From positions 2,790,001 to 2,854,000 of the forward strand of contig NZ_CP090347.1 of the NCBI RefSeq assembly GCF_021398715.1: DNA of 64,000 nucleotides, given 5' to 3'. Shown here piece after piece: positions 33,744 to 41,617 of this stretch. A model generated the notes under the pieces. The model was not told the origin of the DNA. It was given only the letters and a program-made list of their open reading frames with translations, and did not search any database. The stretch comes from Microbacterium binotii (GTDB lineage: Bacteria; Actinomycetota; Actinomycetes; Actinomycetales; Microbacteriaceae). Each line of letters opens with the position of its first letter. The stretch's first letter is position 1. Position numbers and translations under genes: made by a program.

Positions 33744-34382
33744 GTGGACCCGAAACACCTCGTCAGTTCGGCGGCGCTCGCGCTGCTGGCCGGTTTCGTC
33801 GACGGCTTCGCGTTCGTGATGCTCGGCGGTTTCTTCGTGTCGTTCATGAGCGGCAACACGACACAGGCCTCGGCGGAACTGACGGGCGGTGCGTGGGGCG
33901 CCGCAGGATACGCGGGACTGCTCGTCGCGGCCTTCGTCGCCGGCGGGGTCACGGGCACCGCCGTGTCGATCCGCGCACGGTCACGCGGCGTCATGACCCT
34001 CGTCGCACTCACGCTGCTCGTCGCCGCGGTTCTGGCCGGGATCGGTCACGTGCCGGCGGCGGGGCCGGTCCTCGCGGCCGCGATGGGCGCCACGAACGCC
34101 GTGCACTCCCGCGACGGCGCCGCCCCCTTCGGCATCACGTATATGACAGGGCAGCTCATGAAGCTCGCCGAGAACATCGTCGCCGCCTTCCGCGGCGGCG
34201 ACCGGCGCGCATGGATGCGGCACCTCGCACTGTGGGTCGCGATCGCGGCCGGTGCGATCGGAGGCGCTGCCGCGGCACGCCTCGTGGGCCCCGCCGCGCT
34301 CTGGCTTCCCGCGGTCGCCGCCACCGCCACGGCGGCCACCCTCGTCCTGCGGCGACGAGTCCCGTCGGCGGACGTCAGGTGA
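33744..34382 (+). CDS. DUF1275 (YoaK-like) membrane protein
   Basis: The 212-residue protein belongs to the DUF1275/YoaK family: AGFVDGFAFVMLGGFFVSFMSGNTTQ, then GATNAVHSRDG, and ITYMTGQLMKLAENI are its conserved blocks. It has about six membrane segments. Function of the family is unknown. The GTG at 33744 is preferred because GGAAGGG lies 8 bp upstream; an earlier ATG adds ten residues. A 35-codon frame overlaps its stop codon. Confidence 0.88.
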   Translation: MDPKHLVSSAALALLAGFVDGFAFVMLGGFFVSFMSGNTTQASAELTGGAWGAAGYAGLLVAAFVAGGVTGTAVSIRARSRGVMTLVALTLLVAAVLAGIGHVPAAGPVLAAAMGATNAVHSRDGAAPFGITYMTGQLMKLAENIVAAFRGGDRRAWMRHLALWVAIAAGAIGGAAAARLVGPAALWLPAVAATATAATLVLRRRVPSADVR

Positions 34383-34486
34383 CTGAGGAGGACCATCAGC
34401 TCATGATCGAATGGCGACCGGCAGAACCGGTGGATGCGTCGGGCATGGCCGAGGTGCAGGACGCCATCCACCGCGCCGGCCTCTGA
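34379..34486 (+). CDS. possible small coupled ORF (35 aa)
   Basis: A 35-codon frame starts with GTG overlapping the stop of the DUF1275 gene (GTGA), the arrangement used for translational coupling in this window. It also has an internal ATG at 34403 preceded by GAGGAGG at 12 bp. The product is acidic with a central MIEWRPAEPVDASGMAEVQ; no domain is recognised. It ends 3 bp before the stop of the convergent LCP gene. It could be a real microprotein, a remnant of a longer GNAT-like start (IEWRPAEP resembles one), or chance. Confidence 0.3.
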   Translation: MTEEDHQLMIEWRPAEPVDASGMAEVQDAIHRAGL

Positions 34487-34489
34487 GCG

Positions 34490-35764
34490 CTACTTCTGCG
34501 GAACGGTGCAGGTCACCTGGCTCGCGTTCTGGCCCGAGATCGACGACGGCAGCTCGACCGCCGTGTCTGACGGGAGCGCCTCGCCGCCCTCCGTCGCCGC
34601 AGGGGCGGGAGGAGTCGCGGCGGGATCCGGAGTAGCGGTGTCGGGCACCTCGCCCGTGACCTCGACGCCGAAGCCGCCACTGGCCTCACCCGTGAGCTGA
34701 AGCGGGCGGTTCTCGCGGAGTGCGGCGAAGAGCTCGTCCGCCGCACCCGAGATCGGAACGAGACCGTCGCCCGAGTAGGCCGCCGGGTACTGGACGAAGA
34801 CGATGTCCTCGAACGGGACATCCTTCAGGGCCATCGCGATCTGTGCCATGCGCGTCGGGTTGGCGAGCTGCTTGTCGAGCACGAGCTGCTTCTCGCGCAC
34901 CTGCGTCATGGCGACGTTCGCGAAGTTCAGCAGCTTGCCCGCATCCCCGAAGACGGCGTCGCCCTGCAGCTTGCGCACGAGCGACGACATGAACTGCTGC
35001 TGGTTCGAGATCCGGCCGAGGTCCGAACCGTCGCCGATGCCGTGACGGATACGCAGGAACTGCAGCGCCTGAACCCCCTGCAGCGTGTGCGTTCCGGCGG
35101 TGAGCACGAGGCCGGTGTGCCGGTCGGAGATGTCGCCCTGCACGCAGACGTCGACGCCGCCGACGGCGTCGGAAAGGTTGATCACGCCGGTCCAGCGGAT
35201 GGCGGCCGCGAACTGGATGTCTTCGCCGGTGAGTTCCTCGACGGTGCGCACGGTGCACGGCAGGCCGCCGTACATGTAGGACGCGTTGATCTTCTCCGTG
35301 CCGCCGCCCACCGTGTTGCCGTCGGAGTCCTGGCACTCGGCGATCGGCACGAAGGTGTCGCGCGGGATGGACACGACCGTCACTCGGCGCGGCGCATCGC
35401 TGATGTGGACAAGCATCGTCACGTCGTTGCGCTCGCCACCGTCATCGTCGATGCCGCACCGCGGGAACAGGGCGAGATCCTGCCCCTCGCATGAGTCGGT
35501 GCCCACGAGCAGGAGGTTCACCCCACCTTCGATCTCGCCGAGGCCGGGAGGCAGAGCGGGGTCGCCGTCATTACCGATGTCGACGGCGTTGTCCTGGATG
35601 GTGGCTGCGGCATCCCAGAGGTGGAAGCCGACGACGCCCGCGGCCGAGGCGATGCCGACGACCACGGCAACGGCCGCGATCGACAACGCCTGCACGAGAG
35701 GATGCGGAGACCGCAGCCGTCCGTGCCGGGCGACCGGGAGGCCGCGAGGACGCCGCCGTGGCAT
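34490..35764 (-). CDS. LytR-CpsA-Psr (LCP) family protein, second of a tandem pair
   Basis: The 424-residue protein has an N-terminal basic stretch, one membrane helix (about 30-50) and an extracytoplasmic LCP domain: GGVNLLLVGTD, NDVTMLVHISD, VSIPRDTFVPI with the catalytic arginine, KINASYMYGG, VGGVDVCVQG and LQFLRIRHG..GSDLGRISNQQQ. LCP enzymes attach undecaprenyl-linked glycopolymers to peptidoglycan. The C-terminal tail is Pro/Ala-rich and has a final disulfide-type Cys (VTCTVPQK). Its ATG overlaps the stop of the upstream LCP gene by one base, and the two are paralogues. Confidence 0.92.
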   Translation of the reverse strand: MPRRRPRGLPVARHGRLRSPHPLVQALSIAAVAVVVGIASAAGVVGFHLWDAAATIQDNAVDIGNDGDPALPPGLGEIEGGVNLLLVGTDSCEGQDLALFPRCGIDDDGGERNDVTMLVHISDAPRRVTVVSIPRDTFVPIAECQDSDGNTVGGGTEKINASYMYGGLPCTVRTVEELTGEDIQFAAAIRWTGVINLSDAVGGVDVCVQGDISDRHTGLVLTAGTHTLQGVQALQFLRIRHGIGDGSDLGRISNQQQFMSSLVRKLQGDAVFGDAGKLLNFANVAMTQVREKQLVLDKQLANPTRMAQIAMALKDVPFEDIVFVQYPAAYSGDGLVPISGAADELFAALRENRPLQLTGEASGGFGVEVTGEVPDTATPDPAATPPAPAATEGGEALPSDTAVELPSSISGQNASQVTCTVPQK

Positions 35765-37029
35765 CAGCGCAGGTTTCCGTTCGAGCACGTCTCCTCAGCG
35801 GCGGTCTGCCCGGCGATGGAGGACGGCAGCTCGACGCTGTCGGTCGGGGTCGTGGGCTGCGCCACGTCGGCGGACTGGGTCGGCGCGGGGGTGGTCGGGT
35901 CGGTGGGAGCCTCGGTCGGATCGGCGACGATCGTACCCTCGCCCTGGCTCGTCGAGCCTGTCAACACGAGCTGCTGGTTGGCCTCGAGGGCGGCGAACAA
36001 GGTTTCGGCGGCGTTCTTGTTCGGCACCACGCGGTTCGGGTCGGCCGGGTCGGTGAGCGTCGGGTACTGAACGAAGACGATCTCGTTGAACGGCACTTCC
36101 TTGACGGCGAGCGCGATCTGCACGAGCGTCATCGGATTCGTGAGGCTCTGGCTCGGCGTGACGTTCTCGACGCCGACGGTAGCGAGCTTGTAGAGCGTGG
36201 CGGGATCGCTGAGCACACCCTCGCCGACGAGCTTGCGCGCGAGACGCGACATGTACTGCTGCTGGTTGGAGATGCGACCGAGGTCGCCACCGTTCCCGAC
36301 GCCGTGCCGCGTCCGGAGGAACTGCAAAGCGTCCCAGCCCTGCACGTTGCGCGTGCCGGCGGGCCAGTCGATGCCCGTGTACGGGTCGCGGATGCCGTTG
36401 GCGATGCAGACGTCGACGCCACCGATGGCGTCGGTGATCTGGATGACGCCGCCGAAGGTGACGGATGCGGCGAACGGAATGTTCTGACCGGTCAGCTCGG
36501 AGATCGTTTTCACCGCGCAGCTGAGGCCTCCATATGAGAAGGTCGAGTTCAGCTGCTGCTTGCTCATTGCCGACGTCGTCGAGCCGTCCTCCCGCGTGCA
36601 GGAGGGAATCGGGATCATGAGGTCGCGCGGGAACGAGATCACCGTCACCCGACGCGGGTTGTCGGAGATGTGCAGCAGCAGGTTGACGTCGTTGAGGTCG
36701 CCGTCGGCATCGGCGCCGGAGCACCGGTCGCCGAAGAGCTCGGCGTACTCCGGCTCGCAGGCGTCGGTGCCGGCGAGGAACAGGTTCACGCCACCCTCGA
36801 TCGCCCCGATGTCCGGCGGCACGGCGCTCTGTCCCTCGAGCGCGACCGCGTCCTGCGTGAGGTTGGTCGTCAGGCTCCAGACGTTGTAGCCGACCACGCC
36901 GATGCCGGCGACGAGCACCACGGCGAGCGACACGGCGACGAGCTTGAAGAACTGTGCGACGGGATGCGGCGAGCGCAGTCGGCCGTGGCGCGCCACCGTC
37001 TGGCGACGCCCGCTTCGGGTCGGGCTCAC
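35764..37029 (-). CDS. LytR-CpsA-Psr (LCP) family protein, first of a tandem pair
   Basis: The 421-residue paralogue has the same layout: a TVARHGRLRSPHP cytosolic segment shared nearly word for word with its neighbour, one helix, then GGVNLFLAGTD, NDVNLLLHISD, ISFPRDLMIPI, QLNSTFSYGG, IGGVDVCIANGI and LQFLRTRHGVGNGGDLGRISNQQQ. It should transfer a wall glycopolymer to peptidoglycan. GTG 37029 is preferred, with GAGAGGA 7 bp upstream. It lies 121 bp downstream of the histidine kinase on the same strand, so it may be part of that regulon. Confidence 0.92.
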   Translation of the reverse strand: MSPTRSGRRQTVARHGRLRSPHPVAQFFKLVAVSLAVVLVAGIGVVGYNVWSLTTNLTQDAVALEGQSAVPPDIGAIEGGVNLFLAGTDACEPEYAELFGDRCSGADADGDLNDVNLLLHISDNPRRVTVISFPRDLMIPIPSCTREDGSTTSAMSKQQLNSTFSYGGLSCAVKTISELTGQNIPFAASVTFGGVIQITDAIGGVDVCIANGIRDPYTGIDWPAGTRNVQGWDALQFLRTRHGVGNGGDLGRISNQQQYMSRLARKLVGEGVLSDPATLYKLATVGVENVTPSQSLTNPMTLVQIALAVKEVPFNEIVFVQYPTLTDPADPNRVVPNKNAAETLFAALEANQQLVLTGSTSQGEGTIVADPTEAPTDPTTPAPTQSADVAQPTTPTDSVELPSSIAGQTAAEETCSNGNLR

Positions 37030-37150
37030 GCGGGTCCTCTCGTAACACACGACGTGGGGGCGCCGCGAGATCTCGCGCCGAACCCCCGTAGATCGTCGCC
37101 CATCCTACGAGTCGAGACCTGAGAACGACGTGCGGATCGCCTGAGCCGCC

Positions 37151-38068
37151 TCAACGCGGCGACTGCGGCAGCGTGAGGCGCACGCTCGTTCCGCGCCCGA
37201 GTTGCGACCGCAGCGACACCTCGCCACCGTGACGATGCGCGACCACGCGCACGAGGGAGAGGCCGAGGCCCGTTCCGTCGACGCCCCGCGCATCCTGTGC
37301 CCGCCAGAGCTCCTCCCACACGAACGGGAGATCCTCGGCACGGATCCCCCACCCGGTGTCGGCGACCTCGATGACGACGGCGTCCGGCTCCTCCGTGCCG
37401 CGCACCTCGATGCGGGCGCCCTCGGCGGAGTACTTCGCGGCGTTCAGCAGCAGGTTGCGCACGGCGACCGCGAGCAGGTCGGGGTCTCCGGTCACGGTCG
37501 GCAGAGGCCAGGGAACGGTGGGCAGCACGGTCTCGACACTGCGACGTGTGCCGCGGGCGGCGAGTTCGTCGCGCAGCGCCGCCGCCTCTTCCTCCACGAT
37601 GACCGTCAGGTCGACGCGGGAAGCCTCGATCGGTCGGGTCTCCAGCGAGGACAGGGCTCGCAGCTGCGTGACCACACCGCCGAGTCGCGCGGCCTGCGCC
37701 GAGGCGATCACCAGGTTCTCCGGCGGCGTCTGCTCACCCGCGGCGAGCGCCGAACGGATGGCGGTGACCGGGTTCTTGAGTTCGTGGTCGAGCCGGCGCA
37801 GGAACCGCCGGTGCGCATCGCGTTCGGCCACCGCGCCCTCGGCGCGTGCGGCGGCGAGGGCCGCCGAGCGTCGGCGCACGCGCACCGGCCGGACGATCAG
37901 CAGGAGCGCCAACACGATCGACACGAGCACGCCCGCCGCGACGATCACCGTGGCCAGCGGCATCCGCAGCACGATCGATCCGTTGCCGCCCGCGAGTGCG
38001 AGCACGACGGCGATGAGCACGGCGACGGCCAGCGGAGCGGCGACGAGCACCAGCGGCACGGGTTTCAT
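37151..38068 (-). CDS. sensor histidine kinase, short extracytoplasmic sensor
   Basis: The 305-residue kinase has two N-terminal helices with a very short external loop (GGNGSIVLRMP), followed by the H-box RRFLRRLDHELKNPVTAIRS, and the ATPase N, G1, F and G2 boxes (LLLNAAKYS, DTGWGIRAEDL, FVWEELWR, GTGLGLSLV). With only about ten external residues it is an intramembrane-sensing kinase that may need a partner protein to detect stress. Its start overlaps the response regulator stop by 4 bp. The neighbouring membrane and lipoproteins are candidate partners. Confidence 0.93.
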   Translation of the reverse strand: MKPVPLVLVAAPLAVAVLIAVVLALAGGNGSIVLRMPLATVIVAAGVLVSIVLALLLIVRPVRVRRRSAALAAARAEGAVAERDAHRRFLRRLDHELKNPVTAIRSALAAGEQTPPENLVIASAQAARLGGVVTQLRALSSLETRPIEASRVDLTVIVEEEAAALRDELAARGTRRSVETVLPTVPWPLPTVTGDPDLLAVAVRNLLLNAAKYSAEGARIEVRGTEEPDAVVIEVADTGWGIRAEDLPFVWEELWRAQDARGVDGTGLGLSLVRVVAHRHGGEVSLRSQLGRGTSVRLTLPQSPR

Positions 38069-38784
38069 GACGCACTCACCGGTGCGCAGAAGAGGTAGCC
38101 CGCGCCCGGCAGCGTCTCGATCCAGCGCGGCTGCTGGGCGTCATCGCCCAGCGCGCGACGCAGTTCCGCGATGCGGTGGTCGACGGCGCGTGTGGTGACG
38201 GCGAACTCGAATCCCCAAAGGGTCTCGAGCAGGTGCTCCCTCGTGTGCACCTCGTCCGGATGCGACATCAGGTACTCCAGCAGCGTGAGCGCCTTCGGCG
38301 TCAGCTCGAGCGTCTGCCCGTCTCGCTGCACCCGACGGGCCACGCGGTCCAACCGGAGCCCCGCGCTGACCAGTTGCGACGACGCCGTCAGGGGCTTGCC
38401 GCCCCCTGCCGTGCGGCGCAGGACGGCACGGATGCGGGCCACGAGCTCCGGCGGGTCGAAGGGCTTTCCGAGATAGTCGTCGGCACCCTCTTCCAACGCC
38501 GCCGTGCGCTCGAACGACGCATCCACCTTCGTCAGCATGATGACCGGCGTCCACGCATCCGCCCGGCGAAGGCTCCGCACGAGTTCGCGCCCGTCCATGC
38601 GGGGCATGAGCACGTCGGAGACGACGATGTGCGGCGCGAAGGCGGCGTGCGCGTCGAGGGCGCTCTGTCCGTCGGCTTCCACCCGCACGTCGAATCCGCT
38701 GCGTTCGAGGAAGGGAGCGAGGGTGGAGGTGATGGCCTCCTCGTCGTCCACGAGCAGCACGCGGGTGCGTGCCTCGTCGCTCAT
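38065..38784 (-). CDS. OmpR/PhoB-family response regulator
   Basis: The 239-residue regulator has a receiver (VLLVDDEE, phosphoacceptor in VVSDVLMPRMDG, K in LGKPF) and a C-terminal winged helix (LTPKALTLLEYLMSHPDEVHTREHLLETLWGF..TRAVDHRIAELRRAL). It overlaps the kinase downstream by 4 bp and the small membrane protein upstream by 4 bp, so all are co-transcribed. Targets are unknown but probably include this envelope operon. Confidence 0.95.
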   Translation of the reverse strand: MSDEARTRVLLVDDEEAITSTLAPFLERSGFDVRVEADGQSALDAHAAFAPHIVVSDVLMPRMDGRELVRSLRRADAWTPVIMLTKVDASFERTAALEEGADDYLGKPFDPPELVARIRAVLRRTAGGGKPLTASSQLVSAGLRLDRVARRVQRDGQTLELTPKALTLLEYLMSHPDEVHTREHLLETLWGFEFAVTTRAVDHRIAELRRALGDDAQQPRWIETLPGAGYLFCAPVSAS

Positions 38785-39047
38785 GAGGCGTTCACCGCCC
38801 AGATGCCGATGCCGAACGCCGCGAGGATGAGGACGGCGATCAAGGCGATCGTGAGGTAGCCGATCACCAGCCCCGCGATCGCGAAGCCGGCACCGCCCGC
38901 GTTGCTGCGGCGGATGCGGGCCAGCGCGACGTGCCCGAAGATCACCGCGAGCAGGTTGAACCCGAGCAGCGCGAGCACGAACGACGTGATCGCGAGCCCA
39001 CCGGTGGGACGGGTGACGTAGACGTACTGCTGCGGGGGCTGGGACAT
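38781..39047 (-). CDS. DUF4190-like small membrane protein
   Basis: The 88-residue protein begins MSQPPQQYVYVTRP, then GGLAITSFVLALLGFNLLAVIFGHVALARIRRS and a second helix pair GFAIAGLVIGYLTIALIAVLILAAFGIGI. The G.A..S.V.......ALIFGH.AL..IRR pattern is that of DUF4190. It should sit in the membrane with a short cytosolic Pro/Gln/Tyr tail. The ATG at 39047 has GGAGG 9 bp upstream. The gene is coupled to the response regulator (ATGA) and lies 5 bp after the DUF3060 lipoprotein gene, which suggests a role in the same sensing system. Confidence 0.82.
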   Translation of the reverse strand: MSQPPQQYVYVTRPTGGLAITSFVLALLGFNLLAVIFGHVALARIRRSNAGGAGFAIAGLVIGYLTIALIAVLILAAFGIGIWAVNAS

Positions 39048-39052
39048 GGTGG

Positions 39053-39562
39053 TCATCCTCCGGTCGTGGCGCGTGCCGAGTTGGCGACGCCGGTATCGGT
39101 CACGTCTGCGGCGCCGCTCTCCCACCGCACGTCGTTGCCGCTGCCGCCCAGCCGGACGACGTCGACGGATGCGGCCTGCACCTGGTTGGCGGCTCCGGTG
39201 ATCTCGAGCGTGCCGATGGCCTCCGCGAGCACCACGGCACCGCTCGCCGTGACGGTCACGAGGGCGCACTCCCCCGTGATCGACACGGTCGCTCCCGCCT
39301 GCGAGACGAGGACCTCCCCCGAAGTGCACGAGGTCTGCGGCGCCACGTCGGCATAGCGCGCCCGCAGGTCGTCGGATGCAGGGAACGGAGTCCTCGAGGT
39401 GTTCGGTTCCTGCTCCTCCTCCTCCGGAGCCGATGCCGCCGGCGCCGGTGTCGACGACGGAGCGGGATCTGCTGCGGGGGCTTCGGGCGTCTCGTAGGCG
39501 ACGGAGCATCCGGTCAGAAGGAGCGCGAGGGCGGCGAGCGTGGTCGGGAGCGTGTTCTTCAT
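39053..39562 (-). CDS. DUF3060 lipoprotein
   Basis: The 169-residue protein has a lipobox LTGC (Cys about residue 19), an acidic Pro/Glu linker (APEEEEQEPN) and a small beta-rich C-terminal domain with short hydrophobic repeats (ATVSITGECALVTVTASGAVVLAEAIGTLEITGAANQVQAASVDVVRLGGSGNDVRW). This is the DUF3060 pattern, a right-handed helix of short strands found in actinobacterial surface proteins. The stop overlaps the ribosome site of the next gene. It lies 12 bp after the OmpA/YGDGSG gene, so both lipoproteins are made together. Confidence 0.8.
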   Translation of the reverse strand: MKNTLPTTLAALALLLTGCSVAYETPEAPAADPAPSSTPAPAASAPEEEEQEPNTSRTPFPASDDLRARYADVAPQTSCTSGEVLVSQAGATVSITGECALVTVTASGAVVLAEAIGTLEITGAANQVQAASVDVVRLGGSGNDVRWESGAADVTDTGVANSARATTGG

Positions 39563-39574
39563 CTTCGTGTCCGT

Positions 39575-40747
39575 TCAGAAGGCCGGGATGAAGATCTCGA
39601 CGCGGCGATTGAGCTGGCGTCCGGCCGGGTTGTCGGCGCCGTCGATCTCATTCGCGGCGACGGGCGCACTCTCGCCGTATCCGACCGCGCTGAGCGAGGC
39701 GGTGACACCGCGGTCCTTGAGAGCCGCGACCACGGAGGCGGCGCGGCGCTCGGACAGCTCCTGGTTGTACCCATCGGAGCCGACCGCGTCGGTGTGGCCG
39801 CCGATCTCGGCCGTCGGCACGTCGAGCTCCGTCATCGCGGCAGCCAGCTCATCGAGCACGCCCGCCGCATCCGTCCGGATCTCGGAGCGGTCGAAGTCGA
39901 AGAGCACGCCGTCGCGGAGCGTGATGGTCGTGCCGCAGGATGTGAGGGGAGCGAGCGTGCCGAGGGGCGGGAAGACGCCGACCGGCTTGACGGCGGGCAG
40001 GGCGTCGACCTCGACGGGCTTTCCGTTGACGGCGCCCGTGCCGTCGCCGTAGTTGCGGATGTCCAGGCCCGGCGCGACGTAGGAACCGGACCCGTCTCCG
40101 TAGTTGTGGATCTCGATGTCGGCGTCGCGGTACATCGCCGATCCGTCGCCGTAGTTCCAGTGCTCGACGCCGTTGCCGGTGCGCGAGGCGGAGCCGTCGC
40201 CGTAGACCCAGGTGGCACTGTCGGCCGTCGTCACCGATCCGGAGCCGTCGCCGTAGTTGTGGATCTCGATGCCGTCGGCGATGTAGGAGCCCGAGCCGTC
40301 GCCGTAGACGTTCGCCGTCACGCCGTTGACCGTGAAGCTGCCGGAGCCGTCGCCGTAGTTGTGCACCGTACCGTCGGGTCCGGTGAAGGTTCCCGACCCG
40401 TCGCCGTACAGCAGCACCGAGCCCTGGGCGGTCGCACGCTCGGTCACGTCGCCGCACGCGGCGGGGCGCACCTCGATGCCGGGCCGCGGCCCGATCTCGC
40501 GGTCCACCTGAATCGCGGAACCGCCGAGCGAGCTGTCGAGCAGCGACAGGTCGGGCATCGTGAACAGCGGAACCGGAGGAACCTCGCCGGGCGCGAAGCC
40601 CGCGACGGCGGGGACGACCGGCGCTGACGGCGAGCCCGGCGTCGTCCCAGCGACCGGGACGACGGGACGCGGGTCGGCGGCGCAGCCGGCGACCAGGACG
40701 CCCACGGTCGCGACGAGGGCCAGGATGCGGGGGACGGTGCTGCTCAT
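39575..40747 (-). CDS. lipoprotein with eight YGDGSG repeats and an OmpA-like domain
   Basis: The 390-residue protein has a lipobox VAGC (Cys 22), a Pro/Ala-rich linker, and eight tandem 17-residue repeats (residues 114-249) of the form YGDGSGSxxxxGxxxxN. The C-terminal OmpA-like domain starts GVLFDFDRSEIRTDAAGVLDEL and contains GHTDAVGSDGYNQELSERRAASV and LNRRVEI, the peptidoglycan-binding signature. It is therefore tethered to the membrane by lipid and probably to peptidoglycan by the OmpA domain, with a rod-like repeat in between. It is the first gene of an operon with a DUF3060 lipoprotein, a DUF4190 protein and a two-component system. Confidence 0.88.
   Translation of the reverse strand: MSSTVPRILALVATVGVLVAGCAADPRPVVPVAGTTPGSPSAPVVPAVAGFAPGEVPPVPLFTMPDLSLLDSSLGGSAIQVDREIGPRPGIEVRPAACGDVTERATAQGSVLLYGDGSGTFTGPDGTVHNYGDGSGSFTVNGVTANVYGDGSGSYIADGIEIHNYGDGSGSVTTADSATWVYGDGSASRTGNGVEHWNYGDGSAMYRDADIEIHNYGDGSGSYVAPGLDIRNYGDGTGAVNGKPVEVDALPAVKPVGVFPPLGTLAPLTSCGTTITLRDGVLFDFDRSEIRTDAAGVLDELAAAMTELDVPTAEIGGHTDAVGSDGYNQELSERRAASVVAALKDRGVTASLSAVGYGESAPVAANEIDGADNPAGRQLNRRVEIFIPAF
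40001..40408 (-). repeat. eight in-frame 51-bp repeats in the OmpA lipoprotein gene
   Basis: Each unit encodes 17 residues beginning YGDGS or YGDGT; seven of eight units keep YGDGS. On the plus strand the recurring word is CCGTCGCCGTA. Unit length is constant, as in proteins that form regular beta-solenoids, and recombination between units would stay in frame. Confidence 0.9.
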
Positions 40748-40900
40748 GCAACGACCGTACCGAGCGGGCCCCGTCGCCCGGTGGCAGGGTCGTCGCACCT
40801 GTGTATCAATCCCGCGACACGGCCCGATCATCCCCGAGGATGACGCAGATGCTGCTCACGGCCGACGACCTCGCCGCCTCCGCCGACGAGGCTGGGAGAC

Positions 40901-41617
40901 ATGCACGCTCCCTCAGATTCTCACCCTGTTCTCGTCGCGCGCGGTCTCGTCAAGCGCTACGGCACGCTCACCGCCCTCGCGGGCGTCGATGTGACGATCG
41001 CCCCGGGCGAGGCGGTGGCCGTCATGGGCGCGTCGGGGTCGGGGAAGACGACCCTGCTCCACTGCCTCGCCGCGGTCATCGCCCCCGACGGCGGCTCCGT
41101 CCGCCTCGGTCAGGACGATCCGGTCGAGCTCGTCGGCATGGACGAGGCGGGGCGCTCCGCGATTCGTCGCAGCCGGCTCGGGTTCGTGTTCCAGGAGCAC
41201 CTGCTGCTGCCCGAGCTCACCGCGCTGGAGAACACGGCCCTCCCCCTGCTGGTGCAGGGCGTGCCGCGGCGTGACGCAGAGCAGCACGCCGCCGGGTGGC
41301 TGCATGCCCTGGGACTCGCCGGCATGGAGGATCGTCGCATCGGCCAGCTCTCCGGCGGCCAGGCGCAGCGGGTGGCGATCGCCCGCGCGCAGGTGACGGG
41401 CGCAGCTCTCGTCTTCGCCAACGAGCCCACCGGCGCTCTCGACTCGGCCACGTCCGCCGAGGTGATGTCGGCGCTCCTGCACGCCACGGTCGGACAGGGG
41501 CGCAGCCTCGTCGTCGTCACCCACGACGCCGACGTGGCGGCGCGCTGCCATCGCGTCGTCCGGATGCGGGACGGCCGCATCCTCGATACCGCGCCGATGA
41601 GCGAGACGCAGCGATGA
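40901..41617 (+). CDS. ABC transporter ATP-binding protein, MacB/LolD-like
   Basis: The 238-residue ATPase has Walker A GASGSGKT (43-50), Q-loop in FVFQEHLLLPELTALENTALPLL, signature LSGGQ (150-154) and the H-loop VVVTHDADVAARC. This is the LolD/MacB/FtsE-type pattern. The Walker B segment reads VFANEPTGALD: N174 replaces the almost invariant Asp, while the catalytic Glu is kept. ATG at 40901. The stop overlaps the permease ATG by 4 bp. It should drive a mechanotransmission-type transporter for peptides or lipids with the next gene. Confidence 0.92.
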   Translation: MHAPSDSHPVLVARGLVKRYGTLTALAGVDVTIAPGEAVAVMGASGSGKTTLLHCLAAVIAPDGGSVRLGQDDPVELVGMDEAGRSAIRRSRLGFVFQEHLLLPELTALENTALPLLVQGVPRRDAEQHAAGWLHALGLAGMEDRRIGQLSGGQAQRVAIARAQVTGAALVFANEPTGALDSATSAEVMSALLHATVGQGRSLVVVTHDADVAARCHRVVRMRDGRILDTAPMSETQR

